Assembly (NCBI GenBank): GCA_963922865.1
Contig: CAWUJK010000028.1
Location: 1-17,915 of the forward strand
Source: CAWUJK01 sp963922865
GTDB taxonomy: Bacteria; Patescibacteriota; Gracilibacteria; BD1-5; UBA6164
DNA: 17,915 nt
Reading direction: 5' to 3'
Position numbers and translations under genes: made by a program. Within the stretch, counting starts at the first letter, position 1. Every line of letters begins with the position of its first letter. Of the stretch, positions 1 through 9,202 are shown piece after piece. Under the pieces are notes generated by a model that was given only the letters and a program-made list of their open reading frames with translations, was not told where the DNA came from and did not search any database.

Positions 1-50
1 TGTGTTGTGTTGTGTTGTGTTGTGTTGTGTTGTGTTGTGTTGTGTTGTGT
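1..50. repeat. Pentanucleotide tandem repeat (TGTGT x10)
   Basis: Ten uninterrupted copies of TGTGT (ACACA on the minus strand) begin at the first base, so the true length may be greater than seen. The unit is not a multiple of three, so each gain or loss of a copy would shift a reading frame running through it. No frame on either strand meets a stop inside the tract. It may be a slippage-prone contingency repeat or a contig-end artefact; the window alone cannot decide. Confidence 0.9.
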
Positions 51-69
51 TGTTAGTTTGTTTTTCCAT
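1..69 (-). CDS. Possible 5' end of an unidentified gene with a coding pentanucleotide repeat (partial)
   Basis: On the minus strand an ATG at 69 opens a frame reading MEKQTNN and then the period TTQHN repeated until the window edge, so the ACACA repeat would be translated as a hydrophilic five-residue repeat just after the start codon. No function can be assigned because only 23 codons are visible. The arrangement resembles bacterial phase-variable genes, where a short repeat near the 5' end switches the frame. A TTGACA at 122-127 could be a -35 box, but no -10 sits at normal spacing. The plus strand also carries an open frame here (2-175), so direction is uncertain. Confidence 0.3.
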   Translation of the reverse strand, partial: MEKQTNNTTQHNTTQHNTTQHNT

Positions 70-223
70 ATATTCAAATTTAAATATATATAATATACTA
101 TTCTTGAGTTTTTTCTTTTCTTGTCAAGTGTTTTTGTGATTTTTTAATGGACTTTTCTTAATTTTTTGTTATTAGTAACAAGCTATTATAGTTTAATTAT
201 TTCCATCATATCTTTAGAATTTC

Positions 224-246
224 AAATGAATATATCATATTCATTT
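224..246 (+). terminator. Perfect hairpin followed by a T-rich run
   Basis: AAATGAATAT (224-233) pairs perfectly with ATATTCATTT (237-246) across a 3-base loop, and AGTTTTT follows. This fits a weak intrinsic terminator for rightward transcription. A rightward transcript from before the window would fit the open frame ending at 175, but no certain gene feeds it. The stem is nearly all A-T, so it could instead be a protein-binding palindrome or a leader structure. Confidence 0.4.
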
Positions 247-274
247 AGTTTTTATATAAATATAGTAAATTATT

Positions 275-303
275 TTGTAATTATGAAAAAACTATGATAA
301 AAT
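275..303 (+). promoter_or_regulatory. Weak promoter candidate for the pilin-like operon
   Basis: TTGTAA (275-280) and TAAAAT (298-303) are separated by 17 bases, about 35 bases before the ATG at 337. Both hexamers are imperfect and such sequences arise easily by chance in DNA this AT-rich. Confidence 0.3.
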
Positions 304-336
304 ATATTTAAAATAACATTTTAAAATTAAAAATTT

Positions 337-1305
337 ATGAATTTTATCAAAAAAAGTATTTTAATAGTTTCTCTTGTCTTACTCGTTTTTGTATGATTAA
401 ATTTTAAGGAAATAAGTGCAAGAAATAATGTTGAAATAATTGGTGTAGATAAATGAGATAAAAACAGAAATGTAGAACTTAAAAAATTTTGAGAAAATAA
501 AAAAGAGTTTTTTGGTTTATGAAATATACAATGAGGACAAGGAATTTATTATGTAATAGTAAACATTGCCTACAGTTTAAAAAATATAATTTTCTTGTTT
601 GCTACTATATTTTATATAGTTATAGCTATAAAACTTTTAGTATCACAAAACACTGAAGAACAAGTAACTAAGTTTAAAAAAGGAATAATATGGATAACAA
701 TATGATTAATGGTGATGCAAATGGCTTATGCGTTTTCACTTACTCTATATGCTAAACATGTATGACAAAAACTGGCATTTGACTTAATAAGCAACATAGT
801 AAATCCTTTAATATGATTAATGGAAGTGCTAGCGTCAATATTTTTTATAGCAATAGCAATATTTGCTTTTTATAGAATGGTTACAGCAAATGGAAATGAT
901 GAAGAAGTAAAAAGAGCAAAAATGTCTATAGTCTATGCTATAATGTGATTTATATTAATAAAACTAGCCAGTGTAATAGTTTCTTGAGTTTATGGAAGCT
1001 TAAGTTGTGAACAAATAAGCATAGGTTGATTTGATGTAGCAACTGCCTCATGTATATGATCAGCTGATGTAAAATGACTTAGTTTTACTATAATGCAAAT
1101 AATAAATTGGGCAAACTCATTTCTAGGAATAATAACAATACTTTTAATAATTTATGCGTGATTTAATATACTTTTTTCAGGTTGAGAAGAAGAAAAAATA
1201 AAAAAAGGAAAAAATACAATAATTTATATATTTGTCTGATTACTACTTCTATCTATAAATTACTTAATATTAACATTTTTTATTAAACCAGAAACAGTTA
1301 TTTAA
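337..1305 (+). CDS. Multi-pass T4SS pilin-like membrane protein with three repeated modules
   Basis: A 322-residue protein with a signal peptide (about residues 1-28, charged start, long hydrophobic core, then ISA). The mature part repeats one pattern three times: a membrane helix, a short acidic/basic linker and a second helix. The linkers are near residues 105 (TEEQVTKFKKG), 189 (EEVKRAKMSIVY) and 282 (GGEEEKIKKGKNTIIY). This helix-linker-helix pattern matches my recollection of the Patescibacteria family of T4SS pilin (TrbC/VirB2-like) proteins, which usually have one copy. Function in a secretion or conjugation apparatus is inferred; no VirB4-like ATPase is in the window. Many glycines are TGA. 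It is the first gene of a three-gene set, 18 bases before the next. Confidence 0.72.
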
Positions 1306-1323
1306 ATTTAAAAATAAAAAAAA

Positions 1324-2232
1324 ATGAAAAATAAAATTAAATACATAATACTCGCTTTGATTGCTCTAATTTCAATTAATTTTTTTGGAGTTCTCCATGC
1401 TAAATATGGTGATATACCTTGAGCTAAGACCATAGAAAAATCATCTATAAGTAATATAAATGCAAGTTGAGATATAATTAGTGATATAAAGGATACATGA
1501 TTTGATATCTTGGCTATAATAAAGTTAGCCTTTCAGGGTATCCTTATAATATTTATAGTATATACTTGAGCGCAAATGATATGGTCTATGTGAGAAGACG
1601 AAGAAGCTCTTAATAAAGGTAAAAGGCAAATTCGGTATTCATTAATAGCACTTCTTTTCATAAATATACCTTGAACTATATATAATTCAATAAATAGAGA
1701 AGACTACAGCCAAATATGAGAAAAAGCCACCAGCAAAGGGTTTTTAAGCTCAAGAATGGATTCAAATTTGTTTTTTGATTCTTATCTTTTTGGTCATACA
1801 TTTTGAGAACAAATAATATGATTTTTAGAAGTAATAATAATAGCTATAGCTATAGTTATGATAATATATGAATGATTAGCTTTAATATGAAGTAGATGAA
1901 GAGAAGAAAAAGTAAAAGAAGCAAAAACTAAGATTACATATTCTATATTGGCGTTAGTTTTTGTTTGAATAATAGAGGCATGGAAAAATTTTGCATTTTC
2001 TTTCAAAATTAGTGATGCAACAAATATATTTAGTAACCTAGCTGATTTAGCTTTATTTTTTGCAGCCCCAGTAGCATTTTTCTTTTTAACAATAGCTTGA
2101 TATTATTATCTAACTTCAGCCTGAGATGAAGATAAGATAAAAAAAGCAAAATCTATTGTAATAAATACAATTTTAGCTACACTAATACTATTAGCTGCTT
2201 ATACTTTCCTAATTGATTTAGCTAACTTATAA
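1324..2232 (+). CDS. Multi-pass T4SS pilin-like membrane protein, three repeated modules (second copy)
   Basis: A 302-residue paralogue of the preceding gene. It has a clear signal peptide (about 1-26, ending HA before K-Y-G). Three linkers between paired membrane helices are seen near residues 90 (GEDEEALNKGKRQIRY), 192 (GREEKVKEAKTKITY) and 267 (GDEDKIKKAKSIV). Each linker is acidic and then lysine-rich, with helices of about 20 residues on both sides. The repeated unit resembles the single-copy CPR T4SS pilin family, so the gene looks like an internal triplication. It lies in tandem with genes 18 bases before and 16 bases after and is probably cotranscribed with them. Its role as pilus, channel or scaffold component is inferred from the family only. 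Confidence 0.72.
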
Positions 2233-2248
2233 AAAATAATTAAAAGTC

Positions 2249-2656
2249 ATGAAAACAATAATCAAAAAAATATTTTTACTAACCATAGCTTTAATTTTAG
2301 TTTTATGAATAAACCATACTTTTGCAGAATGAATAAAAGTAGGTGTTCCCATTGATTTTTCTAGCGTAATTGATGGTTGTTGATGAACAAAATGAGATTA
2401 TTATTGTAATGTTCCTAGATGAACTTCATGATTTCAAATTATAATGGCATGAATAATTAAGTATCTTATATTTATAGCAAGTATAGCATGAGTGCTGTTT
2501 ATAGTAATTAATTGAGTTTTATACTCAATGGCATGAATGAGTGACTCCTTAAAAAGTGATTCAAAAAGTAGAATAATAAAAACTTTAATATGAATTATTC
2601 TTCTAATTATGAGTTGAATAATACTTAATTTAATAGCTCCTTGGGTATACTGATAA
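2249..2656 (+). CDS. Small T4SS pilin-like protein, single module
   Basis: A 135-residue protein, about the length expected of a one-module TrbC/VirB2-like pilin. A signal peptide (about 1-26, ending TFA before E) is followed by a short exported segment with two cysteines (DGCGG and YYC) that could form a disulfide. Then come two membrane helices joined by a linker containing SDSLKSDSKSRIIK. This is the most pilin-like member of the three-gene set and may be the building subunit, with the two triple-module neighbours as accessory membrane parts; that division of labour is inference. The last codons are TGA (Gly) and TAA. A bidirectional terminator follows. Confidence 0.7.
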
Positions 2657-2672
2657 AAAATAAAACTTCCTC

Positions 2673-2712
2673 AAAAAATTAGAATATACAAAAATCAATT
2701 CTAGTTTTTTTT
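2673..2712. terminator. Bidirectional terminator between the pilin-like operon and mutL
   Basis: The arms AAATTAGAAT (2676-2685) and ATTCTAGTTT (2698-2707) pair with one G-U, and three further A-T pairs extend the stem outward. The loop is 12 bases. Eight T (2705-2712) follow on the plus strand and a six-T run follows on the minus strand, so the element can end both convergent units. It abuts the mutL stop codon. Confidence 0.65.
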
Positions 2713-4537
2713 ATCTATCATATTTAGCTTTTAGTTCTCATAAACTCAATTCATAAACCACTGGTCTTCAATGAGGACAAGTAGAAGAGTAGTCTAGACT
2801 AGCATCTTTTAATAGTTTGTTTATCTCAAAAAGATTCAATTTATGTCAAAATTTAATAGCACTCCTACAAGAAGCATAAGCAAATATTTTGTTTTTAACT
2901 TCATCAAGATGATTTGATTTAGAAAAATTTTGTTCTCAAATATCAGTTATTATTCAAGTAAATATAGAATACAATGATTCTTTTTTTACAAAATCCGGTA
3001 TAGCATTTATCATAACAATTCAATCTCAAAGTATCTCAAAATCAAATCACATATCAAAAAATGTATTTGAATTATTTTGTAAAATATCTATCTCACCAGT
3101 TGTTAGCTTAAAAGTTTCTCACACTAATAATCATTGAATTGAAAAATATTTAGATCACTTTAAAAGTTTTTCATAAATAACTCTCTCTGCTAAAGCATGC
3201 TGATCAAGTATTTGGATTCAGTTTTGAGTTTGAACAATTATAAAACTATTGTGTATTTGTCATATAATTTTTCCTATAGGAGTATCATGCAAATCATTTG
3301 AAAACTCAAAATTTGATATTTGTAAAGATGAATCTTTATTTTCTATTACAGCATTATTATTTAAAATTTGACTAGAAAATTTTATAGAATCATTTATTTT
3401 AGTTTGTGAAGGATTAGAGTTTACATTTTTATATGGTGAGTAGCTTTTAAATTTAACACCTGAACCAGTATAATATTTTGGATTTTCTTGGTAATTAGAC
3501 TGATTTCAATTTTCTATTCAAAAGCTTTGCTCAGAACTAATTAAAGATACATTATTTAGCTTATTTTCTATTGAGTGATAAAATCATCTAAATATTTGAG
3601 ATTCTTGAGCAAATCTAACTTCCAATTTTCTAGGATGAACATTTACATCAACTTGAGTTGGATCTACTTCCAAATTTAAAACATACGCTGGATACTGAGA
3701 ATGAGCTATAAATCTATTGTAAGCATCATTTATAGATTTTATTATAAGTGGTGATTTAACTATTCTACTGTTTACAAATAAAGTTTGTCTATTTTTATTG
3801 GAAAAAGAAATTTTTGGGTCAGATATATATCATGATATTTTTAATCATCACATAAGATCATCATTTATCTCAATTAAGTTATTAGAAAAATCTTCTCAAT
3901 AAACATTGTATATTCTAGTTTTTAAATCTTGATTTTCTCTATAAATAAAAATTCTTTTTTGGTCACTTATAAATTCAAATCAAATTTTAGGATGACTAAG
4001 AGATATTTGCTCTAAAAATTCTTTTATTTTTGAATATTCTGTTCTTGCTTTTTTTAAATAATTTAGTCTAGCTGGTGTATTAAAAAATAATTCACAAACA
4101 GTTATTTTAGTTCAATTTTCAGCTCATATTTCTCATAAAGTTTTATCATTTCATCATTCAGATTCTAAAAAATATCAAAAGGGGGTATTTTTTGTTTTTG
4201 ATATAATCTTAAATTTTGAAACCGATGATATACTAGACAAGGCTTCTCATCTAAAACCAAAAGTCATAACATTATAAAGATCTTCTAAATTTTTTATTTT
4301 GGATGTTGTATATTTTTCTAAAACAATTTTTAAATCATCTTTTTGTATCGCATCTCAGTTATCTGTAACAATTATTTCAGATATTCATCCATTTTTTATT
4401 TCTACTGTTATAAAACTAGAGTTAGCATCAATAGAGTTTTCAACTAATTCTTTTACAACAGAAATAGGTCTTTCAATCACTTCTCAAGCCGCTATTTGAT
4501 TGGCAAGATTTTCATCTAGTTTTATTATTTTAGACAT
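2711..4537 (-). CDS. mutL: DNA mismatch repair protein MutL (endonuclease type)
   Basis: MutL links mismatch recognition by MutS to strand incision. The 608-residue product has the N-terminal GHKL ATPase domain: KELVENSIDA (29-38, catalytic Glu and Asn present), then DNGDAI and GFRGEAL, whose Gly before EAL is TGA. The transducer domain carries VDVNVHPRKLEVRF. After a Ser/Asn-rich linker, the C-terminal domain has the metal-dependent endonuclease motif DQHALAERVIYE (445-456), fitting DQHA-x2-E-x4-E, plus ASCRSA and CPHGRP (587-592). It should therefore nick DNA itself, as in bacteria without MutH. The second glycine of the usual DxGxG ATP-binding motif is alanine here. It lies 112 bases downstream of the Bat genes on the same strand. 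No mutS is in the window. Confidence 0.95.
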
Positions 4538-4649
4538 GAAATTTGGAGCTTAAAATTAAAAAACAATCTAGCTTTAAAATAGACTTATATTAACTTATTA
4601 ATAGTAAAAATCAAATAATATTAAAATTTTTTGTTTTAAAATAAACTTT

Positions 4650-5276
4650 TTACCAATCCTTTTTTTCTCATTTTTTAAGCAAAGAATTATCAAAAAATGG
4701 GTCTTGAAAAAAATTGTTGAAACTATCAAATGGATCTATATTATCACTAGAAAAATTATTATAATATTTATTTAAATTAATTTGATTTTTTTCTAACTGC
4801 TTTTCTCTTTGTTCCAAGGATTTTTGTGCTTGCTCAGAAAGAATTTGTGTATCTATATTTTCTTTTTTAGTATTATTTTTTAAGTTTCAATGTGGACTGT
4901 TTGAATTTTTCTCTCAATCATTTTTTGTTTTTTTGCTATTTTGTGTTTGATTTTGATTCTTAGTTGATTGTGAATCATTTTTTAGATTTTTATGTTTTGA
5001 TTTTTCACTCTTTTCTTTTTTAGATTTATTTTGTTTTATTTCATCAATTTTTGATAAAACAAACTCTAGGTTTTTTTGGGTTTTTTTATCTTTTTTTATA
5101 ATTAATGCATTTTTATAACTATTAGCTGAGTTTTCTAGATCCTTAATGTTTTTGAAGTTTTTATAAAAAATATTTCAAGAATTATGAAAACTAATAAAAG
5201 TATTTTCTCTAAGGGCTAAAAAGAAAAAAATTATTATTAAAATTATCAATAAAATAATGTTTAGTGTTTTGATCAA
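4650..5276 (-). CDS. batC: BatC-like membrane-anchored low-complexity protein
   Basis: A 208-residue protein whose place after two VWA genes suggests BatC, the last Bat component. One N-terminal membrane helix (about residues 6-22) is followed by a segment with a possible single TPR-like repeat (around ENSANSYKNALIIKKDKKTQ). A long Lys/Asn/Ser/Gln-rich linker comes next. The tail is rich in Phe and Asp (DPFDSFNNFFQDPFFD) and ends KKDW. No ATG fits the N-terminus: the frame begins at an in-frame TAA, and the best start is TTG at 5276, inside the end of the upstream VWA gene (16-base overlap, suggesting translational coupling). Family assignment rests mainly on context. Confidence 0.6.
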
Positions 5277-6235
5277 AATATTTTTAAATTAAAAACTAAA
5301 TATAAAATAAAAAACAAAAAGGAAGCAAAAGATAAAAATCTTGAAAAATCTTTTGTTTCATACTCCTGAGAGCTAATATTAGTTTCTTGATCAAAACTAA
5401 TATTTTTATTTTCAAAATCACTTATTTCAAAATATTTTCCACCAAGTTCACTAGATAATAATTTTAAACTTTTATCATTAAGTCTAGTTTCCACATATTT
5501 TCAATTATATTTTTTATAAACCATATTTCAAAAAATATCAACTCATTTTGGTATTTTGGAAAATGTTTGTTTTCAAACTCAAATTATAAAAGAAGAAAAA
5601 AATTGGTCTTTTTTTAAATCTAAACTAAATTTTGAGTCAGTTCAATCAGAAAGTAAAATCATTACTTTTTTATTATCAAGAGAGTTTGAAAACAACCTAA
5701 TTATAGATGTTTTTACAGCTTTATCTAAACTTGATCATTGTCTAGGGATTTTTGTATAATTCAAATGTTTAAGTGTAGACAAAAAATAAGAATAGTTTCT
5801 TGTAAGAGGAACAAAGCTTACAGCTTCTCAAGCAAATATAACAAGTCAATATCTATTTTTAGGGTTTTTTAATATATAGTTTTTAATAAAATTTTTAGAA
5901 TACTCAAGTCTAGACAAGGTTTTTCAGTTTTGATTATAATCTAAAGAATTCATTGATTGACTAACATCAAGAGCAAAAATTATATCTATTTGTGAATATG
6001 ATTTTTTAACATTAGTTTCATATTTAATACCAAAAATGGAAAAACTTAAAATAAAAAACGACAAAAAAAGAAAAATATATTTTAAATAAAAAATCCTGTT
6101 TTGATTAAAAAGTAAAAAGTATTTTTTGCGTATTTTTTCTCTTTTTATAAAAAAGACAAAAAAGAAAAACATCAAAAAAATATTTACAAATATAAATAAA
6201 ACAAAACTCCAAATATTTAGGTTATCAAATTGCAT
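5261..6235 (-). CDS. batB: BatB-like VWA-domain membrane protein
   Basis: A 324-residue protein with two N-terminal membrane helices (about 9-30 and 48-70), a von Willebrand A domain and a final membrane helix near the C-terminus. The metal-ion site is visible: DVSQS (Asp90, Ser92, Ser94), a later RQGSS region and LLSDGT. VWA proteins of Bat operons sit in the membrane and are thought to assemble or stress-protect envelope complexes with a MoxR ATPase; the exact substrate is unknown. Read with standard stops the gene falls apart; with TGA as Gly it is continuous and ends IFGSKH, then TAA. It follows the first VWA gene after 24 bases and overlaps the start of the batC-like gene. Confidence 0.82.
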
Positions 6236-6259
6236 AATTTAATTATAAAAAACTATATT

Positions 6260-7255
6260 TTAGGCCTTAAATTTTCTAATTTCTAATAAAAATAGTGTAA
6301 AAATAAAAACCAAAATTAGATAAACAAATGGGTAATAAGTTTCTTTGAAGTTTTTATTTATTTCTACTTTGATATCATTTTTCTCTAATTGTTGTAGTTT
6401 ATCAAAAATTTTTTCCATATTTTCATCATCTCAGGCTCTAAAAAAATAACCTTTAGTTTTTTTAGATATTAATTTTAGACTGTCTACTTTGAGTGGAGCA
6501 ACAGCTACTTGTTGCTCGAAAAACCCATTGTTGAGTTTTATAAATCAACCTTTTTTACTTCATATTCAAACACTATAGATTTTTATACTTTCTTTTTTTA
6601 ATAACTCTGCCACTAGCAAAGGGTCACTTCATTTATTTGCATCTCAATCCGTTAAAAGAATAATTATTTTTTGTCTATCTTTTATTTTTTCATCTTTAGT
6701 TTCAAATAAATTTTTAGCCAAAAGTAAAGCGTCTCAAATAGCTGTTCAATCCAAAAATCTAGAATCAAGACTATTAGTATCTAAGTTTTTTATAGACTCG
6801 GTTAAAATATCATAATCAAAACTAAGTGGTACTCAAACCAAAGGAGCTCAAGAAAAAATAACAAGTCAAACTCTATTTGTTTTTTGTTTAGATACAAACT
6901 CATAAAGCATTTGCTTAGATTTTTCTATTCTGCTTGGGCTTAAATCTAGGGCGTCCATCGATTTACTAACATCCAAAACCAAAACTATATCTACTCAATT
7001 TTTATTTATTTTTTCTTTTATATTCAATTTATAAGGATCTGAAAAGATAGTTATAAAAATAAATAATATAAATAACACCAAAATTAATTTTAGGTAAAAT
7101 ATGATGCCAGAAAAAAGTTTTTTTTCATTTTTGTATAATTTCATAAAAACAAAGTCTTTTCTTTGTATTTTTAAATAAAAATATAAAAATAAAGCTACCA
7201 AAAACAATGTATAAAAATAAAAATCTTGAAAAAAATGTATATCAAAAATTTGCAT
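6260..7255 (-). CDS. batA: BatA-like VWA-domain membrane protein
   Basis: A 331-residue VWA protein. Two helices (about 13-29 and 49-71) precede the VWA domain, and one helix closes the protein (YLILVFIFTLFLLEI). The complete MIDAS is visible: DVSKS (Asp95, Ser97, Ser99), the Thr of DGTAIGDAL near 171, and LLTDGD with Asp203. It is the better-conserved of the two VWA paralogues and should bind a divalent metal and a protein partner outside the membrane. Its ATG overlaps the TAA of the upstream BatD-like gene by one base (TAATG), a strong coupling signal. The role in oxidative or envelope stress is known from Bacteroides and spirochaete relatives; here it is inferred. Confidence 0.85.
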
Positions 7256-8241
7256 TATTTCATTTTATTGGTTAATTTTTTTACACTAGAAATTAATTCT
7301 AATCTTTTAATTTTTGTATCTTTTGTTTTATCATATTCTAGAAAATAAATTCTTTCATATAAATCTATAATTTGCTTATTTTCTAAGTGTTTTTTTATTT
7401 CTTTTAAGCTTTTTTTTGATAAACCAAATTTTATTTTGTCATCTAAAAATAACCTAAAAACTTTATTTAGTTCAGCATAAAAAATATCTTTTTTTTCGTC
7501 TAAAAAATTTATTTCTACATCTATTAAAAGTTTATTATAATTTATTTCTTGTTTTTTATATTCTAATTTGTTGTTAGTATTTTTTGGGTTTTTATTTCTA
7601 ATAATTATAAATATGTAATAAAACAAATAAATAATTAAAGCAAATAAAACAAAAACATAAAATCATAATAAAAAAAAGTTTTTATCTTCGTAAATATCTT
7701 CCATGTACTCTCCATAAACTCAAACTACCTTTTTTGGATTATTGTTAGCATTTCAAATTCATAGATCTATGTCATCCAGGTTTTGATTTTCTTGCTCATC
7801 TAAATTTCAAGAGTTTGTAATATTTTTTGGAAAATTATTGTTAAGCATTATTCTTTCTCACTTAACCTCTATCTCTATAAGATTTGATTTTATACTTCCC
7901 GAATTGGTTGATGCTGGTCATAAAATATATTTTCATTTTTTGGGTGCTTGAAGTCAAAGTGAAAAATTTACTATAGAATTTTGTCTTCAATTAATATTTG
8001 AAATTCTTTGAGATTGTTTTTGTGAAACTATAACAAATTCATCCAAATTTTTTATATCAATTTCAAATCTCTTATTTTCATCACTTTTTAATTCTATGTT
8101 CAAATCTATGTTTTCATCTATATCATATATTTTCTTATTTGATTTTAAGAGTATACTAGAATCAGCTAAACAAGAAGAAATTAATAAAAAAAACAGCCCA
8201 AATGTAATAAGTAATTTTCTCATTTTATTTTTTATATTCAT
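7255..8241 (-). CDS. batD: BatD-like exported membrane protein (short)
   Basis: A 328-residue protein. It has an N-terminal signal sequence (LLITFGLFFLLISSC, lipobox-like ISSC, so possibly a lipoprotein), a beta-rich exported domain of about 100 residues resembling the start of BatD (oxygen-tolerance protein), and an acidic Asn-rich linker. A membrane helix at about 187-210 leads to a charged cytoplasmic helical domain. BatD family members are typically much longer, so this is a reduced form. The chosen ATG at 8241 overlaps the DUF58 gene by 17 bases; an alternative ATG at 8223, one base after the DUF58 stop, gives an equally good signal peptide. The VWA gene starts in its stop codon. BatD identity is supported by position and the N-terminal pattern, not by a unique motif. 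Confidence 0.65.
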
Positions 8242-9043
8242 TAATAAATCTATAAAGTTCTAAAAAAACATTTTGTCTAGAGTCTATTTTCAGATAAGAT
8301 ATTTTTTGTTTTTTTAGCTGTTTATTCAAATTTTCTAGGTTTTGTTTCCTTGATTTGATATAGTCTATTTTTTTATTTTGATTATTAAAAATACCAAAAA
8401 TATTTTTAGTTCACAATATATCTAAATCAAAATCATCACTACTTAGATTATTTTCAAAATAATCAAAAATATTTATAAAAATAACTTCATTTTTTATAGA
8501 TAAATATTTGAGTTTTGCAAAATCTATTTCTAAATTATCACATATATAAAAAATTAGTTTATTTTTTAGTTTATTGTCTATAAAAAAAGAATTAATATTT
8601 ATTTTATCTTTATTCAAAGTATCTAAATAACTCAAAACAGATAAAACTATAGACTCTTGTTTTTTGAAGTTCAAAAAAACATTATTTATAAAAGCTCATA
8701 CACCACAACCCTGTGCAATACAAGAATATGCCAATAAACAAAAAATTTCTTGCAAAGTTTGTTTTTTAGTTTTTAGCTCGCTTCCAAAATTTAAACTCTC
8801 AGTATTTTCTATAATAAAAAGTATATCTAGGTCTTGGTGTTTCTCATAATTTTTTACAAAAACTTTATTTTGCTTAGCTGTTTTTTTCCAATCTATATTT
8901 TTTATACTATCTCAAAACTCATATTCTCTCAAACTATCAAACTCTACTCAAGCTCATTTTAAAAAACTATTAAATATTCACAAAAAATCACCCGATATTT
9001 TTTTCTTAGTTCATATCTCAAGATGTTTATAATTTTTTTTCAT
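8225..9043 (-). CDS. DUF58 family protein of the MoxR/Bat operon
   Basis: A 272-residue cytoplasmic protein of the DUF58 family, which is almost always encoded directly after a MoxR ATPase. The family signature is clear near the N-terminus: GVEFDSLREYEFGDSIKNID, then W51KKTA (residues 32-55). After it comes a degenerate VWA-like fold (DILFIIENTES and later beta-strand/helix alternation). Its biochemical role is unsettled; it is thought to bridge the MoxR ATPase and the VWA proteins. It starts at an ATG without Shine-Dalgarno sequence. It is separated from moxR by 159 bases containing a long inverted repeat and overlaps the batD-like gene at its 3' end. Confidence 0.88.
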
Positions 9044-9084
9044 AAAAATAAAGTATTTTCTTTAATGTATCTTTTATAACTCTT

Positions 9085-9174
9085 AATCAAATATATTTAA
9101 AAATTTTTTATAAATAATCTCTCATATTAGTTGAATAGTTAGTATTTACAAAAAATTTTTAAATATATTTGATT
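9085..9174. repeat. Long inverted repeat between moxR and the DUF58 gene
   Basis: Positions 9085-9109 and 9150-9174 are exact reverse complements (25 of 25). Pairing continues inward to 9118/9141 with two mismatches in 34 positions, leaving a 22-base loop. On the minus-strand transcript it would form a long A-U hairpin in the moxR-DUF58 spacer. It could stabilise or end the moxR message, act as a processing site, or be a cruciform. There is no strong T-run typical of an intrinsic terminator and no target-site duplication. Confidence 0.9.
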
Positions 9175-9202
9175 GAAGGGTTTGTGTTTATAATAAGATA
9201 AA

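Larger units (their letters stand above)
70..336. other. Intergenic region between the repeat locus and the pilin-like operon
   Basis: About 270 bases of very AT-rich sequence with no convincing gene. It holds a short stem (TTGTTA/TAACAA near 167-182), the stronger hairpin at 224-246 and a weak promoter candidate before the gene at 337. If the leftward gene at 1-69 is real, this is the shared divergent control region. Confidence 0.5.

Noticed and set aside
1..50. TGTGT repeat as a telomere of a linear chromosome
   Set aside because: Nothing else (hairpin end, protelomerase site) supports it; coding repeat or contig-end artefact is more economical.
2..175. Plus-strand open frame through the TGTGT repeat, ending at TAG 173-175, with a hydrophobic Phe/Cys-rich C-terminus
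   Set aside because: The part after the repeat is only about 40 codons in T-rich sequence where stops are rare under code 25, and no family is recognisable. The hairpin at 224-246 gives it slight support as the end of a rightward gene, so it is an alternative to the minus-strand reading but not called.
4538..4649. Separate promoter for mutL in the gap after the batC-like gene
   Set aside because: TATAAG is present but no -35 stands at usual spacing; mutL may be read from the Bat operon or from a weak promoter I cannot define.
4299..5759. Plus-strand open frames opposite mutL and the VWA genes
   Set aside because: Antisense shadows of well-supported minus-strand genes.
9085..9174. The inverted repeat as a miniature transposable element
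   Set aside because: No target-site duplication is visible in the flanks and no second copy occurs in the window.
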